64,000 nt of DNA from Fructilactobacillus florum DSM 22689 = JCM 16035 (GTDB taxonomy: Bacteria; Bacillota; Bacilli; Lactobacillales; Lactobacillaceae), in assembly GCF_001436645.1 (NCBI RefSeq), contig NZ_AYZI01000008.1, forward strand, positions 1 to 64,000, in the 5' to 3' direction. Below are positions 37,133 through 45,293 of the stretch, piece by piece. The notes beneath the pieces were generated by a model, which made no database searches, had not been told where the DNA came from, and saw only the letters and a list, made by a program, of their open reading frames with translations. Made by a program: the position numbers and the translations under genes. How positions within the stretch are numbered: position 1 is the stretch's first letter; every line of letters begins with the position of its first letter.

Positions 37133-38500
37133 TTAGCTGATTTTCTCTGTTTGTTTCTTTTTATTCCAGTATCGGTAACCAACGACCAACGCCATAAAGA
37201 AAATCACTGTCGCAATTACTGAGATCCGCGTAGCTTGATCAAAGAGGAGCACGATTAAGATTGCCACGTAGAAGGCAATGGTGACATAACTGGTAATTGG
37301 AAACCAAGGCATTGCAAACGTTGCCGGTTGTCCGACCGTCGCTTGTTTAAATTTAATGTGGGTCAACATAATAATCAACCACACAAAAATAAAACTAATT
37401 GTTGCGACTCCCGTAATTAACACAAAAATCTTGCTAGGGAAAAAGTAGTTTAATAAGACAATGCCCAAAAAGACCACAGAAGAAACCAAAATACCCACGT
37501 ATGGAACGTTGGCACGCGATAATTTGCTAAATACTTTGGGAGCCTGACCGTTACGGCCTAAAATATACAACGTCCGCGACGTGGAAAAGATCGCCGAATT
37601 AGCTGCCGACAATGCTGCCGTTAAAACCACAAAATTAATCAAATTAGCTGCAAATTTAATCCCCAATCCCGAAAAAATTTGAACAAACGGCGACTGATTG
37701 GGATTAATTTCATTCCATGGATAGACCGACATGATTACAATCATTGACCCGACGTAAAAAAGTAGAATTCGAACGGGAACCGAATTAATTGCTTTGGGAA
37801 TGTCAGTTTGTGGATCTCGGGTTTCTCCGGCCGTTAATCCGACCATTTCAATCCCCGTAAAGGCAAAAATCACCATGGGAAAGGCCAGAATGAATCCCCA
37901 AACGCCGGTCGCAAAAAAGCCCCCGTGACTCACTAAATTAGTCAATGAAGCGGTATTCCCTTGGGTATGAAAACCGACAGCAATCATCCAGACTCCCGCT
38001 ACAATTAGCGCCAAAATTGCAAAAATCTTAATACTAGAAAAGGCCGACTCGAGCTCACCAAACCACGCCACGTTGATCAAGTTAAAAGTCACTAAAATTG
38101 CCACAACAATCAGCGGTGTTACCCACTGCGGAAGTGCTGGAAACCAGAAACGGAGATAGATCCCAGAAGCCGTTAAATCGGCCATTGCCAAACTAGCCCA
38201 GCTCAGCCAGTACGCCCAACCAATCGCAAATTCCCAGCGATCACCTAAGTATTCGCGCACAAAATCAATAAAAGAATGTAAGTGCAGATCTGACAAGAGT
38301 AATTCTCCGACTGCCCGCATCATTAAGTATGAGAAGATCCCGGTAATCAGATAAGCCACAATCAGCGCCGGACCAGCTGATTTAATCGCCGTCCCAGAAC
38401 CCAAAAAAAGTCCGGTTCCGATCGCCCCTCCAATTGCAATCATTTGTACGTGTCGCGAGGTTAAACCGCGCTTTAAGTCCTGCTGCTGTTTTGCCACCAT
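37133..38500 (-). CDS. AAT-family amino acid permease
   Basis: A 455-residue APC-superfamily importer with 12 membrane segments. The N terminus LKRGLTSRHVQMIAIGGAIGTGLFLGSGTAIKSAGPA and the following RAVGELLLSDLHLHSFIDFV are AAT-family marks; the overall pattern is nearest to the CycA (D-serine/alanine/glycine) and proline/GABA permeases. The substrate is not resolved. I chose the ATG at 38500, eight bases after AAAGG; two codons upstream overlap the ribosome binding site. It is transcribed alone. Confidence 0.83.
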   Translation of the reverse strand: MVAKQQQDLKRGLTSRHVQMIAIGGAIGTGLFLGSGTAIKSAGPALIVAYLITGIFSYLMMRAVGELLLSDLHLHSFIDFVREYLGDRWEFAIGWAYWLSWASLAMADLTASGIYLRFWFPALPQWVTPLIVVAILVTFNLINVAWFGELESAFSSIKIFAILALIVAGVWMIAVGFHTQGNTASLTNLVSHGGFFATGVWGFILAFPMVIFAFTGIEMVGLTAGETRDPQTDIPKAINSVPVRILLFYVGSMIVIMSVYPWNEINPNQSPFVQIFSGLGIKFAANLINFVVLTAALSAANSAIFSTSRTLYILGRNGQAPKVFSKLSRANVPYVGILVSSVVFLGIVLLNYFFPSKIFVLITGVATISFIFVWLIIMLTHIKFKQATVGQPATFAMPWFPITSYVTIAFYVAILIVLLFDQATRISVIATVIFFMALVVGYRYWNKKKQTEKIS

Positions 38501-38634
38501 TTCCATCACCTTTCTTTAACAAACTAATGATTTTCGTAAAATAAGTATAGCGGTAATCTTATCAATTTATAAAAATCTAGTCAAACAGACAAAACCTAGT
38601 GTAACTGCTAGAATATGACTAGGGAGGTGCCCAT

Positions 38635-38787
38635 GTGCATAAACTAAGAACAATTCTATTGATTACCGCATTTATTTTAATTTTGATCTGTATGACCGCA
38701 CTTTCGATGTACTCAAAGCAGCGACACCCTCAAGTAACAGGAAATTGGCTGGCTACTACTACACTGGTTTGTAACCAACCCGGATAG
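38635..38787 (+). CDS. Small single-pass membrane protein (50 residues)
   Basis: An open frame of 50 codons starting with GTG, seven bases after GGGAGG. The protein has a short basic N terminus (MHKLR), one hydrophobic segment (about residues 7-25: ILLITAFILILICMTALSM), then a hydrophilic basic tail with a second Cys near the end. A possible promoter (CAGACA, 17 bases, TAGAAT at 38609-38614) and a strong terminator at 38803-38830 frame it as a complete transcription unit. I do not recognise the family. A role as stress or envelope-related small membrane protein would be a guess. Confidence 0.6.
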   Translation: MHKLRTILLITAFILILICMTALSMYSKQRHPQVTGNWLATTTLVCNQPG

Positions 38788-38802
38788 CTTAAGACCCAAC
38801 CC

Positions 38803-38830
38803 AAAAGAGCAGTCTTTCGACTGCTCTTTT
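38803..38830. terminator. Terminator of the small membrane protein gene
   Basis: AAAAGAGCAGTC and GACTGCTCTTTT pair around a four-base loop. It follows the 50-codon gene by 15 bases. Confidence 0.88.
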
Positions 38831-38889
38831 ATCGATAAAAATTTTCACAGGGTTACCATGTTTATAAATCATGGAAAACTGGATCCTGT

Positions 38890-39039
38890 TCATTGTCGGT
38901 TGCTATTACCCTTAAACCTTGCTAATTTATTTAGACCTTCAGCCTCTTTAGCAAGTAAAGCATTCTTTTCAAAAGCTTTTAAATTGTATTTAGAGAGCGT
39001 ATTGTAAACTACCAATTATTTTTAAAATCCATTCGTCAT
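38890..39039 (-). pseudogene. Possible remnant of a short reading frame
   Basis: On the minus strand AAGGAG is followed nine bases later by ATG (39039), but the frame stops after five codons. Coding-like text continues in shifted frames: DEWILKIIGSLQYAL, then after another shift SKYNLKAFEKNALLAKEA and on to a stop at 38890-38892. This fits a decayed gene of about 55 residues with two frameshifts. I do not recognise it, and chance cannot be excluded in AT-rich DNA. The rest of the 38831-39100 gap holds only the extended -10 element (TGGTATAGT, 39070-39078) of the ABC operon. Confidence 0.3.
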
Positions 39040-39100
39040 ATTTATCATCTCCTTTATTTATTATAATTATGGTATAGTAATTTATTTAGGAGATGTTTCG

Positions 39101-40015
39101 ATGAATGAAAATTTTATTAAGCTAAAAAAAGCAAACTTGGGTTATGGTCATGATGAAAAACATATCGTTTTAAATGATATCAATATTGATTTTTTACCTG
39201 GAACAATCACAGCAATTGTTGGTCCTAATGGCGCTGGAAAATCTACTCTTATAAATTCCATTGTTGGAGTTTTACCACCCCTATCTGGAAAAATTGAATT
39301 TAAGGTTACAAATGATTTAAATCAGCCAAATTTTAATAAAGTAGGGTTTTGTCCTCAAGTACCACTAATTGATTGGTTTACTAGTGTTAAAAACAACGTT
39401 ATTCTTGGACCGCTCCTATCCGGAAAAACCCTTAAAAAAAGCCATAAATTAAGTATTAGTGCTATGAAACAAATGCAGATTTATGATTTAAGGAATCGAC
39501 CAATGGATCATATTTCCGGAGGTCAACAGCAAAGAGTGCAGATTGCAAGAGAGTTGGCTAAAAATCCCGACGTCTTTATATTAGATGAACCAACTACGGG
39601 GTTAGATGTTTATTCATCGGAAAAACTATTTAAATTTTTAAAAACAAAATCGATTGCAGGATCAATCGTAATAATTTCAAGTCATGACCTAACAATTGTT
39701 GAAGAATATGCTGATAAAATCGTTTTAATTGGAAATAATAAAGTAAAATTTAATGGGTTAATGAGCGAGTTTATTCAAAAAGGTGCTCGCAATAAGTTGG
39801 TAGAAATCACACCTAAGTCTGGTAATTTTAGTCAGGTGGTTAAACAATCAGTTAGTACTTTTAAAGAATCTGACAATGGTAACCTAATTATTAACTTTAG
39901 TGAATTTGAAAAATTTATGAATGTAGCTGAAAAAAATAATGAAGTTATTGATTATATTAGTATGCAGCAAAAAAGTCTACGCGATATTTATCTAGATATG
40001 AGTTTGGAGAAGTAA
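39101..40015 (+). CDS. ABC transporter ATP-binding protein
   Basis: A 304-residue ATPase. Walker A GPNGAGKST (about 43-51), signature ISGGQQQRVQIAREL (about 143-157), Walker B DVFILDEPTTGLD (about 163-175) and H-loop SSHDLT. The domain ends near residue 215; the C-terminal 90 residues have no known motif but resemble the extensions seen in CcmA/drug-exporter type ATPases. AGGAG lies eight bases before ATG. Base use is much richer in A and T than in neighbouring genes, with AAT, ATT and TTA favoured, a sign of transfer. The permease gene follows three bases later. Substrate unknown. Confidence 0.88.
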   Translation: MNENFIKLKKANLGYGHDEKHIVLNDINIDFLPGTITAIVGPNGAGKSTLINSIVGVLPPLSGKIEFKVTNDLNQPNFNKVGFCPQVPLIDWFTSVKNNVILGPLLSGKTLKKSHKLSISAMKQMQIYDLRNRPMDHISGGQQQRVQIARELAKNPDVFILDEPTTGLDVYSSEKLFKFLKTKSIAGSIVIISSHDLTIVEEYADKIVLIGNNKVKFNGLMSEFIQKGARNKLVEITPKSGNFSQVVKQSVSTFKESDNGNLIINFSEFEKFMNVAEKNNEVIDYISMQQKSLRDIYLDMSLEK

Positions 40016-40018
40016 GCG

Positions 40019-40819
40019 ATGGATCCATTAAATTTTAGAAAACAATCCATTGGTTTTAGGGGAGCATTTATTGTTATGTACAATGAAATTAATGCTTTCT
40101 TCTCTAATCTTGGTGGATTAATTTCAATGACGATGCAACCAATCCTTTTTTTTGCATTTCTGGTTATGGGATTAAATTCAACGACTAATAATTTTAATTA
40201 CCATGGCATAATTATTTCATATGCATCATACGCTTCTATTGGTGTAGTCGGTTTAATTATGACAACTCAGATGTCGCAAGCTGTTTATCGAAGCACTGTG
40301 GACAAACAATTTGGATTAATGGCCATTAAATTTATGAATGGGGTTAGACCATTTCAATATATTTTAGGGATGAGTGTTTTCCCAATATTTGGTTATTTAT
40401 ATCAATGTTTGATCCTTTATTTATTGTTAATCGTATTTAAGATAAAGGGATTGGTAGTCTTATTCCCGATAGCCATCTTGGTGGGAATTATAATGTTGTT
40501 ATTTTGGAGTTCCTTGGGAATAATTTGTAGTTGCCTGTTTAAAAATTATCAACAACGGGATATCTTCATTCAATTAGTATTCACCCCCATCGCATTTACT
40601 GCCCCTTCTTTTTATCTTGACGGTCATGAACCCCTATATCTAAAAATACTAGCAAATATAAATCCAATGACCTACCAGTTACGTGCTTTGCGATCGATTA
40701 TATATCGAATCCCTGATATTACTACAATAATAACTTCCCTACTGCTAACCATACTTGTTGTTATTTTAACAGCTTTCTTACTTGATAAAATTCAGCTTAC
40801 TTTACAGGAAAAAACTTAA
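40019..40819 (+). CDS. ABC-2 type transporter permease
   Basis: A 266-residue membrane protein with about six hydrophobic segments (near 30-50, 65-85, 110-135, 140-165, 170-190 and 240-258). The conserved motif region of ABC-2 exporters is recognisable in ANINPMTYQLRALRSIIY (about 215-232). Three bases separate it from the ATPase gene. Like its partner it is AT-rich. Such pairs export peptides, lipids or drugs or give self-immunity; nothing in the surrounding sequence names the cargo, and I see no bacteriocin-precursor-like frame next to it. Confidence 0.85.
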   Translation: MDPLNFRKQSIGFRGAFIVMYNEINAFFSNLGGLISMTMQPILFFAFLVMGLNSTTNNFNYHGIIISYASYASIGVVGLIMTTQMSQAVYRSTVDKQFGLMAIKFMNGVRPFQYILGMSVFPIFGYLYQCLILYLLLIVFKIKGLVVLFPIAILVGIIMLLFWSSLGIICSCLFKNYQQRDIFIQLVFTPIAFTAPSFYLDGHEPLYLKILANINPMTYQLRALRSIIYRIPDITTIITSLLLTILVVILTAFLLDKIQLTLQEKT

Positions 40820-40905
40820 AGCAGTTCCGCTGGCCTTGTTTGTTGGGCTGGTTCCTTAGATTACAGGTCACAAGCTTGTTCACATTGCAGAATCATTACT
40901 AATGA

Positions 40906-41034
40906 TTAATTATTCACTTTGGTCAGCGAATTTTCTTTAGATTTAGAAGCATCGTCCTCTATGTCTTTCGAGTTCAAACCAAAAAGGCCTAATCACGAAA
41001 TAATTAGAACCTTAATATTAAATTTACCAACCAC
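40906..41034 (-). pseudogene. Possible remnant of a short reading frame
   Basis: Read on the minus strand from GTG (41034), 13 codons (VVGKFNIKVLIIS as translated) are followed by an in-frame TGA (40993-40995) and then by 28 further codons ending LTKVNN and TAA. The second part, with LNSKDIEDDASKSKENSL, has the look of a hydrophilic protein tail. No ribosome binding site is seen. It is either a decayed gene end or chance. It makes up much of the 40820-41130 gap; the remainder holds the csbD terminator. Confidence 0.22.
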
Positions 41035-41053
41035 GGTTAACAAAAAATCATAA

Positions 41054-41087
41054 AAAAGCGCTAATCATCCTATGATTAGCGCTTTAA
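41054..41087 (-). terminator. Terminator of the CsbD-like gene
   Basis: AAAGCGCTAATCAT and ATGATTAGCGCTTT form a perfect stem with a three-base loop; on the minus strand it is followed by TTTTTTATG. Confidence 0.88.
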
Positions 41088-41130
41088 TTTTTAATTTAAA
41101 GATCTTATTTAACAAAGTGACTTATTGATC

Positions 41131-41385
41131 TTAGTCAGTTAAATCGGATTTAATATCATTAATCTTATCTTTGACATTTCCTTTTTCTTCATCGAAATCA
41201 CCAGCTAGTTTCTGAGCTGGATCATCCTTCAGCGTCCCTTCAACCTGTTCAGCTTTACCTTTGAACTGATCACCCAAACCGTCCAGTTTGTCAACTAAAT
41301 AGTCAATCCCGTCAGAATCTTTCACGAGCGCGTATCCTAAGATAACATTGGCAGCTAAGCTAAAACCTAGTAATAAATTTTTCAT
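41131..41385 (-). CDS. CsbD-like stress protein with N-terminal membrane anchor
   Basis: An 84-residue protein. The N-terminal 20 residues form one hydrophobic segment (LLLGFSLAANVILGYAL), and the rest is a CsbD-like helical domain (GLGDQFKGKAEQVEGTLKDD, then DFDEEKGNVKDKI). CsbD relatives are general stress proteins of unknown biochemical role. AGGAGG lies seven bases before ATG. It is monocistronic with its own terminator. Confidence 0.75.
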   Translation of the reverse strand: MKNLLLGFSLAANVILGYALVKDSDGIDYLVDKLDGLGDQFKGKAEQVEGTLKDDPAQKLAGDFDEEKGNVKDKINDIKSDLTD

Positions 41386-41450
41386 GGTAAAACCTCCTAT
41401 AATTTAATTAAGTTAAATGTAACACAATCAATCATCAGGCGCAATGACAA

Positions 41451-44060
41451 TTAATCGGCATTATCAGCGGATGACTCGACACCCGTACCATGATATTCAG
41501 CTTGAATTATTTGTCGCAAGTCTTCGATCAATGGCTCTTTCGGATTTGCCGTTGTACATTGATCACCATACGCTAGTTCTGCCAGTCGTTGGGAGCGTTT
41601 TTCAAGCTCTGCTTCGTTAACTCCCTGCGCCTCAAGACTCAGCGTTACCCCAACTGAATGTGCCAATTCGATAAAGCGATGCACAAGCGCTTCTTTTAAT
41701 TCTTCATTAGTTTGCCCCGGTAACCCTAGATAGCGAGCAATCATGGCGTAATCTTGATCTGCTCGAAACGATTCATATTTAGGCCAAGTTGCAATTTTCT
41801 TTGGTTGTTTAAAATTGTAGCGAATTACGTGCGGCAACGTGATGGCAATCGCAATTCCATGGGTAATCCCAAATTCTCCGCCAATTTTATGGGCAATCGA
41901 ATGGGTGATTCCCAAAAAGGCATTGGCAAATGCCATCCCAGCAATTGTTGACGCCGTATGCATTTCAGCACGGGCATGTTGATCCCCATGGTAGGCAGCC
42001 GTTAAATTGTCAAAAATCAGTTTGATGGCTTGTAACGACAACGGTCTAGTATAGTCAGAAGCCATCGTTGAAACATAGGATTCAATGGCATGAGTTAGGG
42101 CATCGAGTCCCGAAGCCGCGACGGTGCCCTGCGGTACACTCATTACAAATTGTGGATCGACAATGGCAACATCTGGTGTCAATGCATAATCAGCTAATGG
42201 GTATTTGACATGGTGTTGCTCGTCAGTAATAACCGAAAACGGCGTAACTTCTGATCCGGTTCCCGAAGTACTAGGAATAGCAACCATCTGCGATTTACGC
42301 GGTTTTTCAAACCGATAAACCCGTTTTCTGATATCAAGAAATTTTTGGCGGGCGCCAAAGAAATCGGTGTCTGGTTGTTCATAGATCAACCACATCATTT
42401 TAGCCGCATCAAGTGGTGACCCACCTCCAAGCGCAATGATCGTGTCCGGCTGAAAGGCCTGCATTTGCGTAACCCCGGCCTGTACCATTTCTAGGTTAGG
42501 TTCGCCGTGAATATCATCAAAAATGTAGTACTGAACCTGATTTTGCCGGGCATTTAGTTCATCTAAAACCTTGTCAACATAATGATACTTAACCATTGAA
42601 GGACTGGTAACAATAAACGCTTTAGTGATATTAGGCATGTCTTTAAGATAACGAACCGAGTTTTTTTCAAAATAGATTCGTGGTAGTTTAATCCACTGCA
42701 TATTATTCCTTCGCTTAGCAATTGTTTTGATGTTCAACAAATCCATGTCGGTTACATTATGCGAAATCGAATTTTCGCCCCATGAACCAGTCCCAAGGGT
42801 TAGTGACGGAGTCATATTATTGTAAAGATTTCCGATACCTCCTAACCCCGAGGGCGAGTTCACGATTACTCGCGAAGCTTTGACTGCTACCCCAAATTTG
42901 GTGGCCAGCTCATCATCGCTAGTCTGAATAGCAGCGGTATGCCCTAAACCACCGTATTCCAATAACTTTTCTACTTTCGCAATGGCATCGTTTTGATCAG
43001 TTGCCGTATAAACCGAAATCACTGGTGACAACTTTTCTCCAGACATCGGATAATCTGGTCCAATACCAGTCATTTCAACCGCTAATACCTGAGTATCCAC
43101 GGGAATCTTGAGATTAGCTAATTCAGCAATCTGCTGTGCTGTGGCTCCGGCAATGGGACCCTTGACACTCAGCCGCTCCGGATCAAACATCGCTTCCGTT
43201 AGTTGCTGTTGTTCAGCCTGCGGAACAAAATAAACTCGATTTTTTTCTAATTCGGCTTTAACTGCCGAATAAATCTGCTGATCAATTACCGCACTGTTCT
43301 CAGTGGCACAGATCATTCCATTATCAAAGGTTTTTGACAAAACCAAATCATTAACTGCTCGCAAAATGTTAGCGGTTTTTTCAATATACACCGGACCATT
43401 TCCAGGACCGACTCCTAAGGCTGGTTTCCCCGTCGAGTAAGCGGCCTTCACCAATCCTGGTCCCCCGGTCGCCAAGGTACAAGCGACGTGGGGATGATTG
43501 ATCAGATAATTCGTTGCTTCCCGGCTGGGTTTAGTAATCCACTGAATGGCATCTGCAGGTGCTCCAGCTGCCACTGCTGCATCACGAACAATTTTTGCTG
43601 CCTTGATTGACGACTGCAAAGCTTGCGGATGAAACGAAAAAATAATGGTGTTTCTGGTTTTCATGGCAATAATTGCCTTAAAGAGGGTCGTCGAAGTTGG
43701 ATTAGTAACCGGCGTGATTCCAGCAATCACTCCCAGTGGTTCAGCGACCTGCTGATAATCTTCCTCAGGATTATCATTGATTACGCCCACGGTTTTATCA
43801 TTGCGAATACTATGCCAAATTTCTTCTGTTGCAAACAAATTTTTGATAGCCTTATCTTCTGCAACTCCGCGGCCAGTTTCTTCATATGCCAACTGACCAA
43901 GCATTTGATGGGCATCCACCCCTGCCATAACCATGGCTTGAGTGATTTTGTCAACCTTCGCTTGATCAAATTGACTCATTGTATCCAACGCTGCCTGTGA
44001 TTTTTTAACTAGTTCATCGATCGTTTGTGCGACCTGATTAGTTTGAGTTTCACGTTTCAT
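41451..44060 (-). CDS. adhE: Bifunctional acetaldehyde-CoA/alcohol dehydrogenase
   Basis: Reduces acetyl-CoA through acetaldehyde to ethanol with two NADH, important for redox balance in heterofermentative growth. The 869-residue protein has an N-terminal aldehyde dehydrogenase domain (about 1-440) with the catalytic Cys in NGMICATENSAVI (about 251), a linker, and a C-terminal iron-dependent alcohol dehydrogenase domain (about 450-850) with GGGSPLDAAKMMW and the His-rich metal site GLDALTHAIESYV ... GITHSIAHKIGG ... HGIAIAITLPHV. AAAGGAG lies nine bases before ATG. A zinc alcohol dehydrogenase gene lies just upstream in the same direction, separated by a terminator. Confidence 0.95.
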   Translation of the reverse strand: MKRETQTNQVAQTIDELVKKSQAALDTMSQFDQAKVDKITQAMVMAGVDAHQMLGQLAYEETGRGVAEDKAIKNLFATEEIWHSIRNDKTVGVINDNPEEDYQQVAEPLGVIAGITPVTNPTSTTLFKAIIAMKTRNTIIFSFHPQALQSSIKAAKIVRDAAVAAGAPADAIQWITKPSREATNYLINHPHVACTLATGGPGLVKAAYSTGKPALGVGPGNGPVYIEKTANILRAVNDLVLSKTFDNGMICATENSAVIDQQIYSAVKAELEKNRVYFVPQAEQQQLTEAMFDPERLSVKGPIAGATAQQIAELANLKIPVDTQVLAVEMTGIGPDYPMSGEKLSPVISVYTATDQNDAIAKVEKLLEYGGLGHTAAIQTSDDELATKFGVAVKASRVIVNSPSGLGGIGNLYNNMTPSLTLGTGSWGENSISHNVTDMDLLNIKTIAKRRNNMQWIKLPRIYFEKNSVRYLKDMPNITKAFIVTSPSMVKYHYVDKVLDELNARQNQVQYYIFDDIHGEPNLEMVQAGVTQMQAFQPDTIIALGGGSPLDAAKMMWLIYEQPDTDFFGARQKFLDIRKRVYRFEKPRKSQMVAIPSTSGTGSEVTPFSVITDEQHHVKYPLADYALTPDVAIVDPQFVMSVPQGTVAASGLDALTHAIESYVSTMASDYTRPLSLQAIKLIFDNLTAAYHGDQHARAEMHTASTIAGMAFANAFLGITHSIAHKIGGEFGITHGIAIAITLPHVIRYNFKQPKKIATWPKYESFRADQDYAMIARYLGLPGQTNEELKEALVHRFIELAHSVGVTLSLEAQGVNEAELEKRSQRLAELAYGDQCTTANPKEPLIEDLRQIIQAEYHGTGVESSADNAD

Positions 44061-44110
44061 AGTGTAGCTCCTTTAAATAGATTTTGTTCAACAATTCACA
44101 TATGTGTTAA

Positions 44111-44134
44111 AAATAAAAGCGGTTCCTGACCGCT
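44111..44134 (-). terminator. Terminator of the zinc alcohol dehydrogenase gene
   Basis: On the minus strand AGCGGT pairs with ACCGCT and is followed by TTTTATTTTT, nine bases after the stop codon. It separates the gene from adhE. Confidence 0.75.
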
Positions 44135-44143
44135 CCGCAAAGA

Positions 44144-45166
44144 TTAATGCGTAAAGTCGAAGACGACCCGTCCAACAATTTTACCAGCCTTCATCTTGTC
44201 AATTACCTGATTAATATGCTCCAATTTATCCGTTCGAACGATCGGTTCCACGGCGTGCTCGGCGCCAAATAAAAAGGTTTCACGTAAATCTTCGCGCGTC
44301 CCGACTAGCGAACCCGCTACTTTGATTCCATCAAGAACCGCACTGGTAATATTAAGCCCCATTTCCCCCTTGGGTAAGGCTACCGCCACCAGAGTTCCCG
44401 CTGGAGCCAAGGCTTTTACGGCATTTGTAAATGCCTGTGAACTAACTGCAGTGACCACAGCCACTTGAACGCCCCCATTTGTCTGGGCAAGCAACTGCTC
44501 AGTTGCATCATCATCATGGCGATTAATGAGAACATCAGCCCCATGTTTCTTGGCAGCAGCCAGTTTTTCTGGGTCACCATCCGTTACCACTACTCGGGCC
44601 TTAAACACATTTTTGGCTAGTTGAACTGCCAAATTGCCTAGACCACCGGCGCCAACAATTTCAACCCAGTCACCTGGTTTAGTGTGTCCTTCCTTGAGCG
44701 CTTTATAAGTTGTCACGCCTGCACAAGTAAGTGACGTTGCCTGAACGGGATCCAGCTCTGCGGGAACTTTTACCGCGTACTTAGCATCAACAATGCAGGC
44801 TTCCGCCATCGCCCCATCCACGCTAAAGCCAGCATTTTTAACCTGCCGACACAGGGTTTCATTACCGGTAACACAATATTTACAAGTTCCATCTGCAGAG
44901 TAAAACCATGCAATTGAAACGCGATCGCCAACCTTTAGATTTGTAACTTCCTCACCAATCTGGGTCACCTTACCAACCCCTTCATGACCGATAATTCGAC
45001 CAGGAACTGCCCCAAAATCACCGGCAGCCACGTGCAAATCGGTGTGACAAAGACCACAATATTCAACCTTCACAAGGGCTTCATAGGGCTTGATTGGTCG
45101 TAACGAGACATCCTTGATGTCCACATATCCATCTGAATTTTCCCGCACAACTGCTGCTTTTACCAT
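44144..45166 (-). CDS. adhP: Zinc-dependent alcohol dehydrogenase
   Basis: A 340-residue medium-chain dehydrogenase that interconverts ethanol or other alcohols and aldehydes with NAD(H). The catalytic zinc ligands are in GLCHTDLHV (Cys, near residue 38) and GHEGVGKV (His-Glu, near 60); the structural zinc uses the Cys residues in [12 protein letters not shown] (about 91-102). The NAD-binding motif is [14 protein letters not shown] near 172. The start is the ATG at 45166, seven bases after GGAGG; nine further upstream codons have no ribosome binding site. It lies between adhE and the arc genes. Confidence 0.9.
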   Translation of the reverse strand: MVKAAVVRENSDGYVDIKDVSLRPIKPYEALVKVEYCGLCHTDLHVAAGDFGAVPGRIIGHEGVGKVTQIGEEVTNLKVGDRVSIAWFYSADGTCKYCVTGNETLCRQVKNAGFSVDGAMAEACIVDAKYAVKVPAELDPVQATSLTCAGVTTYKALKEGHTKPGDWVEIVGAGGLGNLAVQLAKNVFKARVVVTDGDPEKLAAAKKHGADVLINRHDDDATEQLLAQTNGGVQVAVVTAVSSQAFTNAVKALAPAGTLVAVALPKGEMGLNITSAVLDGIKVAGSLVGTREDLRETFLFGAEHAVEPIVRTDKLEHINQVIDKMKAGKIVGRVVFDFTH

Positions 45167-45237
45167 TATCGTTCCTCCTAAAGCTAGTTTCAAAATAAAA
45201 TTTCACTTGTTAAAACATTCACATTTACAAGAATAAT

Positions 45238-45276
45238 AATAACACCTTTGGAATTGTTTGCATACCCGGTGTTATT
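45238..45276 (-). terminator. Probable terminator of the arc genes
   Basis: AATAACACC (45238-45246) and GGTGTTATT (45268-45276) form a perfect nine-pair stem with a 21-base loop; on the minus strand it follows arcD and runs into TATTATT. The long loop and interrupted T tract make it a weak terminator, or an operator of the downstream adhP gene. Confidence 0.4.
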
Positions 45277-45293
45277 TTCTTAAACTTTTTTTA

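Noticed and set aside
44084-44110. Rex-type operator before adhE
   Set aside because: Dyads TTGTTCAACAA and TTCACATATGTGTTAA are present, but the half-sites do not have the order and spacing of the Rex consensus, so I did not list it as a site.
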